A stretch of 64,000 nucleotides of DNA, from NCBI GenBank assembly GCA_036936605.1, contig JAUPFV010000004.1, positions 94,667,894-94,731,893 of the forward strand. The letters are read 5' to 3'. Under the pieces are notes generated by a model. The model did no database searches and was not told the DNA's origin. It saw nothing but the letters and a program-made list of their open reading frames with translations. Source of the stretch: Limnanthes douglasii subsp. nivea. Its lineage: Eukaryota > Streptophyta > Magnoliopsida > Brassicales > Limnanthaceae. The position numbers were made by a program, and so were the translations under genes. Of this stretch, positions 56,177-64,000 are shown piece by piece (position 1 is the first letter of the stretch; each line of letters starts with the position of its first letter).

Positions 56177-56622
56177 GTTGAAATCTTGAGAGAAGATGAC
56201 TGAATGAAGAAGAAGAAAGTGTAACAATTTTATTATATTTTTTCTCTAAGTTTTTGTACATATATTTGTGACATTTATAGTCACACAAATCTGTTCAATA
56301 TGTAACAGAATTTGTTATAATTTGTTACACAATTTGTTACACCATTTACATTCTATTTGGACTTTAATAACTAACTCAGCCCACTCAAACTAACAAGAGG
56401 ACTAAGCATTTAGCCCAATACAAGTAGCTTAGGTCTTCAGTTCACGACCCGGTCCAAAACACAGCCCAACATATAAAACACTTAAGACCAGCTTCACCCT
56501 TTCTTGTTCCTCCAAACCCTAGATCGAAACACCAGCCTTCTCCTTCTCCAAGCCTGTCAAACCCTAGTTCAAACAGCAGCCTCCTCCTTCTCCAAAACTG
56601 CCTCTTCTTCAACTATTCTGAC
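56177..56622 (-). repeat. Copia copy 2, 5' LTR
   Basis: About 446 bp, closest to 15531-15976. Followed on the minus strand by TTGGTATCAGAGCAGG. Confidence 0.8.
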
Positions 56623-56673
56623 TTTATATATATGCGAAAATGTGAATATGTTTCAAGTACGTAGAATTTTAAC

Positions 56674-56745
56674 CTGTTAAGGTAGCGAAAAGTTTGCTGC
56701 GTCATTCAGTCCAGGCATGATGTCAAAGGAGACGCCAGCTGCAAT
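56674..56745 (-). pseudogene. POLD2: POLD2 copy 2 exon (DIMPG), with stop
   Basis: 72 nt, IAAGVSFDIMPGLNDAANFS, then LP, TAA, CAG before the GTTAAA donor. The expected Gln codon is TAA. Confidence 0.85.
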
Positions 56746-57098
56746 CTAAAGATGAAGACGACTGTTAAGCAGGTTAACCAAAACAAATAAATAGTGGTGG
56801 TAAAATCCTGAAATACGGGTCAAGTCCATGAGCGGGTCAATTTAGCCGTGTACTACTGAACTGAATCTCTTTTGAAGTTATAAAGTTTGAAAAAAAAAAC
56901 ACAGGTTGAATCAAGATCAAATCTGGTTAACGAGGCCGGTTTCGGGTTCTACAAATTAAAACCGGATTTGGATCTAGAATCACATACACACATAGGTCCA
57001 AAATTCGGGTCGGGTTCAGGTCTGAAGGACTATTATTTACTACAAACAAACCTTTGTTCGACAATTGACACTCCTACAAAAGGACACAAAGAAACAAC

Positions 57099-57167
57099 AT
57101 GAGTAAGCATTATATCCAGCTCTTTGATGGGATCAAACAGCTTCGACTGATCTTTTGAAGCCAGATT
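57099..57167 (-). pseudogene. POLD2: POLD2 copy 2 exon (KELDIMLT)
   Basis: 69 nt with intact gctag acceptor. The last codon is CAT rather than CAG, so the exonic base before the GT donor is T. Confidence 0.85.
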
Positions 57168-57256
57168 CTAGCACAAACAACATCAAAGGAGTAAACTTCA
57201 AATTATGTTGAAATGTCAATAATACGTCAAAGCCCACTGAAATGGAAATGCAATAC

Positions 57257-57331
57257 TAGACTTGAAGGTGGAAATTCAATGGAATTACCAGCAATTACAA
57301 CATGAACTATTCGTGCTGCAAGACCTTGTTC
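57257..57331 (-). pseudogene. POLD2: POLD2 copy 2 exon (VVIAGNS)
   Basis: 75 nt, intact catcag acceptor, EQGLAARIVHVVIAGNSIEF-type sequence, open. Confidence 0.85.
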
Positions 57332-57375
57332 CTGATGAATTAATATCGTGGAATGAGGACAACAAGATTGATAAG

Positions 57376-57892
57376 TGATGTAGTTGCACAAGCCCATGAC
57401 TATATGGCCCTTTTGGACAAACGGAAACAGGTTTTATTTGGGGCCTAGATATCAGAATTAGGCGATGCGACCACTCAAATCGAACGCGTCGAGAAGCCCA
57501 ACAATTTTCGAAAGCATCACAAAGTGATGAAGTCCAGGCCCTAAATGTAGTCGTTTAAACCCTCGTTTTGCTGTTTTAGTAAATTTTCTACATTTTCCTA
57601 TTTTATTTAGATTTTATTAAAATACTTAACCAGCTCCAATCGCTTTGAAATTGGGCTGGGCTTTATTTTATTGCATAAGAAAAAAAAGCTGTAATTTTGG
57701 GCTAGGGTTTCGAGCACTTCTATAAAAGGCTCTCAAACCCTAGTTTTGCCTCAGACTTTTTTGAATATAATTTTGATTTTTTTTAAAGTCTCCTTTAATC
57801 TAACCTAGGGTTAGAACTATCCATCGGTTGTTTTGTCTTCTTCCTCTTGATTTCTACAGCCGACAATTGTGTTTCAAAACCAGTCGCCACCA
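57376..57892 (+). repeat. Gypsy copy 2, 5' LTR
   Basis: 517 bp. TATA box at 57721-57727. Followed by an ATTGGTATCAGATTCA primer-like site. Confidence 0.9.
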
Positions 57893-57937
57893 TATTGGTA
57901 TCAGATTCAGAGTTCCTACGGCGTGGGTAACGACGGT

Positions 57938-60900
57938 ATGCCGCCAAAGCGATCTTTTCGGGGGAAGTCCACTATTCCGATCACTGAATCGGTCGACCGT
58001 GATGAATTCGGTCAATTCCAATCCCAGGTTGGTGAACAGATGCACTCGTTGGGAAATCAGTTGAGAGACGTACAAGAAGCACTACACAGGCTGTTGAACA
58101 ACCAAACCAACGGCTTTCGAGCTCCAGGTTCGAGCAACCAGCCGTCGAGATCTGAGAGAGAGATCGGCCGCGAGCAGAATCCGTTTGCTCCTCGGCGAGA
58201 ACAAGTTAGGGGTCAATACTCACCACAAGAATGTCGTGACCAAGTCTTTGAGCAGCCGCCACCGAGAGATTCTGATCTGAACGCCAACAACCGGTGGGAA
58301 TCTGGATTCAGATTGGAGATCCCAGAGTTCCAAGGGGGTCTTGCACCGGAGGAGTTTTTAGATTGGATCGCCTCAGTTTAAGAAGTTCTTGATTTCAAGG
58401 AGGTTCCGGATGCAAAGCGGGTACAGTTGGCTGCAACTAAGTTCCGAGGCCGAGCTGCATCCTGGTGGCAACAGTTCAAGCAGACCAGATCAAGGCACGG
58501 TAAGCCAAAAATAACAACTTGGGCTAAGTTTGTGAAGCACACGATGGCTGCGTTTTTGCCTTACAACTATAACCGCATGACGTATCAGCAGTTCCAAAAC
58601 CTTAAACAAGGGTCAAAGACTGTTGACGAGTACACTAACAATTTTTTCACGCTACAAAACCGTGTATATATTACTGATTCAGCAGATCAACTAGTATCTC
58701 GTTATATAGGGGGGATGCGACAACAGTTTCAGGACCAGCTGAATATGTTCGACCCTGTGAATGTGTCTGAAGCACATCAGCGCGCACTGCATCTGGAGAA
58801 AGCCCTTTCACGAAGGCCTTATGGAGGAGACACTGCCAGAACAAATCCATTGACATTCCCCAAAAGGACGGTTCCAAGCCCTAACCCAGGAGTGCCAACT
58901 GCTTCTCCTATGCGCACAGGTGCTAATTTACAGGACCCTAGTCGCACAGTTACTTCCTCACAGGTCCGGTGCTACCATTGTCATGAACTAGGGCACGTTG
59001 CTTTACAGTGTCCAAAATTACGACAACAACCACAACACCCGAGGGGTCTGTTCGCTGACACTGCTGATTTTTCCCTGGAGGGCGAGCCGTGGTTTGATGA
59101 ACAACCAGAGGATGTTGTTGATGAGGTTCCAGAGGACCAGGTTACAGGAGGAGATATTGGTCAGGCATTGGTTCTAAGGCGTATCTGCTTGACACCGAAA
59201 GCCAAAAGTGATGGGGATGATTGGCTACGGAACAATATTTTCCAATCGACTTGTACTATTGGAGGAAAGGTATGCAAATTCGTTATTGATTCAGGGAGCT
59301 GCGAAAATGTTATCTCTGAAGAAGTTGTCCAGAAACTGGCCCTGAAAACAGAAGACCACCCAAACCCCTACAAGCTTGCCTGGTTAAAGAAATGTAGTGA
59401 GGTAAGTATCTCTAGAAGATGTCTGGTATCTTTCTCTGTTAGTAACTATAGGGATAAAGCTTGGTGCGATGTCATTGGGATGGATGCGTGTCACTTGTTG
59501 CTAGGCCGACCCTGGCAATATGATAGAAGTGTCACATATGATGGTAGGAGGAACCGCTACAGTTTTATATGGAATAATGTCAGGTTCATATTAACACCAA
59601 CTAGAGAGGTTTCTCCAAAACCTGCCCTTGCAGTATCAAAGGAGTCGGGTAAGAACTTTCTAACTCGAAAGGCGTTTATAGAGCATGCTCATGAAATAGG
59701 GATTGTCTATCTTTTGGTGGTTAAATAATTTAGTACTGATCCATTTTCTGGTATACCTGAGCGAGTTCGGCCGCTTTTAGCAGAATTCTCTGTTGTCTTT
59801 CCTGATACTTTACCTACAGGTCTTCCTCCATTGAGAGATATCCAACACCAGATTGACCTTGTACCGGGTGCTAGTCTACCAAACCGACCGCATTATCGGA
59901 TGAGCCCAAAAGAGCATGAAGAGCTCCACAGACAGGTGGAGGAAATGTTAACGAAAGACCACATCCGGGAGGGTCTTAGTCCTTGTGCGGTTCCTGCACT
60001 ATTAACACCAAAGAAGGATGGCTCAATGAGAATGTGTGTGGATAGCCAGGCTATCAACAAAATTACAGTCAGGTATCGGTTTCCTATTCCTCGCCTTGAT
60101 GATTTACTGGATCAATTGAATGGTGCTACTGTGTTTACGAAGCTGGATTTGAAAAGCGGATACCACCAGATTCGTATTCGTATGGGGGATGAGTGGAAAA
60201 CAACCTTCAAGACCCGAGAAGGTCTGTTTGAATGGATGGTAATACCATTCGGTCTTTCTAACGCTCCTAGCACGTTCATGCGGGTTATGAACCAAGTATT
60301 TTGCCCATTCATCGGAAAATTTCTTATTGTGTACTTTGATGATATTCTTATTTATAGTACCACGGAAGAGCTGCATCTCCAGCACTTACGCGAGGTGTTG
60401 GTTGTTTTGAGGCGAGAGAAGTTTTATGGAGGACTCGATAAGTGTTATTTTATGACAGATTCGGTCGTCTTCCTGGGGTATGTTGTGTCAAAAGATGGGC
60501 TTTCAGTGGATCAGTCGAAAGTAGAAGTCGTGCGAGACTGGCCTATTCCTACTTCCATCACTGAAGTCCGCTCTTTTCACGGATTGGTCTCCTTTTACAG
60601 ACGGTTCATACATAAGTTCAGCACTGTTATGGCTCCCATTACAGAGTGTATGAAGGGCAAGACATTCTGCTAGACCCCTGAAGCAGCTAAAGCGTTTGAG
60701 GAAATCAAGGTAAGACTGACCACTGCACCGATTCTGGTTTTACCTGACTTTTCTACAGGATTTGAACTGCATTGTGATGCGTCCGGATTGGGCATTGGCG
60801 CTGTACTCAGCCAACGAGGTCGTCCTGTAGCATACTTCAGCGAAAAGTTAAGTGGAGCTAAACTTAACTACAGCACCTATGACAAGGAGTTCTATGCAGT

Positions 60901-62560
60901 TGTACGAGCTTTGAAGCACTGGAGTTCCTACTTGGCCTACAATGACTTTGTCCTGTACACCGATCATGATGCCTTAAAACATCTGCAGAGTCAGGAGAAA
61001 CTCTCTTCCCGCCATGCACGTTGGGCAGCATTTACGCAACAATTTACCTTTTCCATTAAGCATACTTCGGGGACAGTTAACCGCGTTGCTGACGCATTGA
61101 GCCGACGCAGCATGATGATTCGTATAGAAGGAGAAGTTGTGGGATTCGAGATGATGAAGGATGTACTAGCTATCGATCCATATTTTGGTCATATTCTAGA
61201 GGACGTCAGCGCAGGTTTGAGAAAAGATTTTGCAGTGAGAAACGGTTACCTCTTCAAAGGTAATTTACTTTGTGTTCCTGAGGGCAGTTTGAGATTACTG
61301 ATTGTACAGGAGAGACACAACGAGGGGCATGGGGGTAGAGATCAAACCCTTCACTCTGTATCCAGTCAGTTCTTCTGGCCGCATTTGAGGCGAGATGTTA
61401 TCCGTTTTGTAGCTGGTTGTCGGGTTTGCCAGGTGGCAAAAGGTACATCCTCCACCGCAGGTCTATACCTACCACTCCCAATACCGGAAGGACCATGGCG
61501 AAACGCCAGCATGGATTTCATCTCTGGGCTGCCAAGAACACAGAGAGGTAACGATTCTATTTTTGTAGTGGTTGACATGTTTTCAAAGATGGCCCACTTC
61601 ATTGCTTGCAAGAAAACCACAGATGCTGTGAATGTTGCTAATTTATACTTTCGTGAGGTCTACCGCTTACATGGTCTACCCTTGAATATCGTTTCTGATC
61701 GCGATGCGCGGTTTGTGGGGCATTTTTGGAGGAGTTTGTGGCGCCTCACAAACATGAAGCTGAGTTTTAGCAGCGCATATCACCCGCAGACAGACGGCCA
61801 AACCGAGGTAACTAATCGAACGTTAGGCAACATGTTACGCACATAGGTCTCTGGGAACTTGAAAGCATGGGATTCTCGTCTTTATCATGTTGAGTTCGCC
61901 TACAACAGGCACCACAAGCGCAATACTGGGTATAGTCCCTTCATGGTAGTCTATGGTTATAACCCACGGGGTCCTATGGACTTAGCTTTCCCAACGCTTG
62001 ATAAGGTCCCAGCTAAGGTTGAGAACGCCATTGCTGATCTATGGGAGATCCATGCGAACACCCGCAGACACCTGGAGGAAACAACACAGAAGTACAAGAT
62101 TGCCGCAGATAAGAAGCGCCGCCTGGTGGAGTTTGCAATGGGAGACTTTGTATGGGTTGTTTTGACCAGGGATCGCTATCCTGCACACGAGTACAACAAG
62201 TTGGCTGCAAGGAAGGTGGGTCCGTTTGAAATTATTGAAAAGATTAATCCCAATGCATACAGGTTGAAACTACCCAGCCACATGAAGACCCATAACGTTT
62301 TCAACGTGAAGCACCTGCTGCTATTTACCGCTGCTGCTGAGGATGATGAAGCTGAGAATTCGTGGGCGAATTCTTCCGAAGAAGGGGAGGATGATGTAGT
62401 TGCACAAGCCCATGACTATATGGCCCTTTTGGACAAACGGAAACAGACTTTATTTGGGGCCCAGATATCAGAATTAGGCGATGCGACCACTCAAATCGAC
62501 CGCGTCGAGAAGCCCAACAATTTTCGAAAGCATCACAAAGTGATGAAGTCCAGGCCCTAA
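57938..62560 (+). pseudogene. Gypsy copy 2 gag-pol polyprotein, four stops, one frame
   Basis: From the ATG of MPPKRSFRGKS the whole gag, CCHC knuckle, DSG protease, RT (YFDD), RNase H, HHCC integrase, DDE core and GPF tail lie in a single 1541-codon frame. It is interrupted only by TAA 58379-58381 (Glu in copy 1), TAA 59726-59728 (Leu), TAG 60671-60673 (Trp) and TAG 61844-61846 (Glu). It keeps the RNase H-integrase junction deleted in copy 1 (61104-61276). It ends 169 nt inside the 3' LTR. No fused chromodomain is visible. A single gag-pol frame is common in plant gypsy elements. Confidence 0.9.
62378..62391 (+). other. Gypsy copy 2 polypurine tract
   Basis: GAAGAAGGGGAGGA directly before the 3' LTR, identical to copy 1. 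Confidence 0.8.
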
Positions 62561-62908
62561 ATTTAGTCGTTTAAACCCTCGTTTTGCTGTTTTAGTAAAT
62601 TTTCTGCATTTTCCTATTTTATTTAGATTTTATTAAAATACTTAACCAGCTCTAATCGCTTTGAAATTGGGCTGGGCTTTATTTTATTGCATAAGAAAAA
62701 AAAGCTGTAATTTTGGGCTAGGGTTTCGAGCACTTCTATAAAAGGCTCTCAAACCCTAGTTTTGCCTCAGACTTTTTTGAATACAATTTTGATTTTTTTT
62801 AAAGTCTCCTTTAATCTAACCTAAGGTTAGAACTATCCATCGGTTGTTTTGTCTTTTTCCTCTTGATTTCTACAGCCGACGACTGTGTTTCAAAACCAGT
62901 CGCCACCA
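62392..62908 (+). repeat. Gypsy copy 2, 3' LTR
   Basis: 517 bp with TATA box at 62737-62743. Encodes the last 56 codons and stop of the pol frame. Confidence 0.9.
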
Positions 62909-62946
62909 ATAAGTGAACAAAAGGAAAGAATGTGAGTGTAAAGAAC

Positions 62947-63074
62947 CTTGTCATCTCCAAGATGTCCTGTTATATGATCAACAAGAAGCTAAAATAAAAG
63001 AGGATTAGAAGAGCTGCTTCCTACACTCAGCCCCGACAAAAGAACAACATGCTTATCTTCTATACAATCTTCGT
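62947..63074 (-). pseudogene. POLD2: POLD2 copy 2 exon (VVLLSGLSVGSS), with stop
   Basis: 128 nt, 12 more than copy 1, in frame near the start (DCIEDKHVV). TTT TAG CTT replaces TTT CAG CTT, giving a stop in LLF-x-LLVDH. Confidence 0.85.
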
Positions 63075-63099
63075 CTGTATAGAATTAAGAATTTTCCAC

Positions 63100-64000
63100 A
63101 GTTACAATCTGAAAACAATATTATGCATGTATACAACATATATATTAGTATTTAAGAGCAATATCAATATTGATATATTTTTTTATATATATTTAGATAT
63201 GTTTCATGTGTTTATTAAAAACTAATTTGTAATATATTGGTATTTCAGTGACTACAGATATTTAGTATTTTTTTATCTATTTTTAGATATATTTTATATG
63301 TTTATCAAAAATTAGCTGCGCTAATTTATTCGAATTTCAATGATTAAGATTTATATATCATATTTTTGATAGTTTTTATAATAATATATATGTATTATAT
63401 ATTTTTTATTTGAAATATTCCAAAGAAATATTTATAATATCTAACTATTAGATATTTGATATTTTTAATATATATTTAGATATATTTCATATTTTTATTA
63501 AAAATTTATTTATGACAAGTAAATAAAACCAAAATATAACAACATATAACCATAATAATAAAAATTAAAGTATAATTATAATTATAAAAATATAATAATT
63601 GGGTGAGTTCTTAAGAGGTACATCAAATATATCAAAATTCTTGTTACATACAAAATATATTCATAATTCCAATAAGTGTATAATATTTTTGATACTAACA
63701 TTATATATAATATTCTAGATATACTTATTAGAATTAACCAAACTAAGGCCCACTAAACAAGAATTTTTAATTATTCTATTATTTTTTTAATTATAATATA
63801 TAATTTCTAATTTATATAACAATAGGATTATCAAATAAAATAATATCGTTTGTTATGAAATATAATACAACATTAACTCGGCATTATCTTGAATGGGTGT
63901 CGATTTGCTACCTCTATTGCGGATTGAATGGGTGTCGATTCGCAATAGATCTATTAGCTTAGTTCAACTCGAATATAAAAATAAAAAGTTAGGTTCAAGC
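63100..64000. other. AT-rich flank of copy 2
   Basis: Matches 22285-22920 with small indels. No exons seen. Contains an extra insertion at about 63601-63767 (separate entry). Confidence 0.6.
63601..63767. mobile_element. Copy-2-specific ~167-bp insertion, MITE-like
   Basis: Absent at the matching place in copy 1 (about 22780). It contains internal inverted pairs (aaaattcttgtt / aacaagaattttt; aattccaataagt / acttattagaatt) and is bounded by TAATT-like repeats. It is either a small non-autonomous insertion after the duplication or a loss in copy 1. Confidence 0.45.

Larger units (their letters stand above)
51316..56622 (-). mobile_element. Ty1/copia LTR retrotransposon, copy 2
   Basis: 5' LTR 56177-56622, 3' LTR 51316-51761, the same insertion point as copy 1. 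It shares with copy 1 the gag TAA (55407-55409), the integrase TAA (54174-54176) and Asn in the protease active site. Private breaks: a one-base loss in gag near 55455, TAG in the integrase (54099-54101) and TAG in RNase H (52134-52136). Confidence 0.85.
57376..62908 (+). mobile_element. Ty3/gypsy LTR retrotransposon, copy 2
   Basis: LTRs 57376-57892 and 62392-62908 with TG...CCACCA ends, flanked by ATAAG (57371-57375 and 62909-62913). Full-length internal region with no large deletion. Same insertion site as copy 1. Confidence 0.9.
50498..63074 (-). pseudogene. POLD2: POLD2 copy 2: truncated, with stops
   Basis: Exon blocks match those of copy 1: 62947-63074, 57257-57331, 57099-57167, 56674-56745, 50691-50782 and about 50498-50606. 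The three 3'-terminal exons (CYPF..., GSDGQ..., INLKNL...) are absent because the duplication starts inside the preceding exon. Stops: Gln to TAG in LLF-x-LLVDH (first exon listed), and TAA in the DIMPG exon (LP then stop). The last base of the KELDIMLT exon before the donor is T rather than G. The acceptors lost in copy 1 are intact here (catcag, gctag). Non-coding overall. Confidence 0.85.
50473..64000. repeat. Segmental duplication of 9832-22.9 kb (copy 2)
   Basis: A direct-orientation copy of the block at about 9832-22920: POLD2 exons, TRIM, copia and gypsy in the same places, with only scattered substitutions and indels. It reaches the window end and so may be longer. The offset is about 40.64 kb at the left edge, and slightly more to the right because copy 2 lacks the 169-nt gypsy deletion and has extra insertions. 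Confidence 0.95.

Noticed and set aside
1..64000. CRISPR arrays, tRNA or rRNA genes, organellar insertions
   Set aside because: No regular repeat-spacer arrays, cloverleaf-like sequences or rRNA/plastid/mitochondrial coding sequence were recognised by eye.

Overview
The window looks like repeat-dense, AT-rich nuclear DNA of a flowering plant. The evidence is Ty1/copia and Ty3/gypsy LTR retrotransposons with initiator-tRNA-Met-like primer sites, plant-type LINEs that carry a C-terminal RNase H, a Mutator-like element (MULE) fused to an OTU domain, an arabinogalactan-protein fragment, and intron-containing host gene pieces with GT/AG splice sites. I cannot name the species. There is no sign of bacterial, organellar or CRISPR content. 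I found no intact host gene: every coding region seen is a transposable-element (TE) open reading frame or a broken gene.

Layout. 0-0.45 kb: truncated arabinogalactan-protein (AGP9-like) fragment, minus strand. 1.8-3.5 kb: broken RPA1-like gene of the kind carried by plant Helitrons. 4.0-6.9 kb: MULE remnant with an N-terminal FAR1-like piece, the transposase C-terminus and an OTU domain, but no DDE core. 7-9 kb: unrecognised sequence. 9.17-22.25 kb: exons of the DNA polymerase delta small subunit (POLD2), minus strand. Its introns hold a very short LTR element (TRIM-like), a copia element and a gypsy element. 22.3-28.3 kb: AT-rich DNA and two tandem 2.4-kb units, each with a ~0.83-kb foldback hairpin. 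28.4-30.8 kb: decayed gypsy pol. 34-45 kb: four LINE fragments (three plus, one minus) and a MITE with a clean 9-bp target duplication. 45.2-50.45 kb: a third, partial foldback unit split by a nearly intact LINE. 50.47-64 kb: a second copy of the POLD2 block with the same nested TRIM, copia and gypsy insertions.

The main structural result is a direct segmental duplication of at least 13.5 kb, offset by about 40.6 kb, carrying POLD2 and its three nested retroelements. The gypsy copies share no disabling mutation. The copia copies share two stops and an Asp-to-Asn change in the protease. So the copia element was probably already dead at the time of duplication and the gypsy element was not. Both POLD2 copies are pseudogenes by different routes: copy 1 lost two splice acceptors, and copy 2 has exonic stops and lacks the last three exons. 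The left breakpoint of copy 2 contains palindromic, locally templated filler. I see no convincing new biological system. The most unusual sequence-level observations are the gypsy pol frame running 56 codons into the 3' LTR, the breakpoint filler, the long foldback family, and the core-less MULE-OTU.
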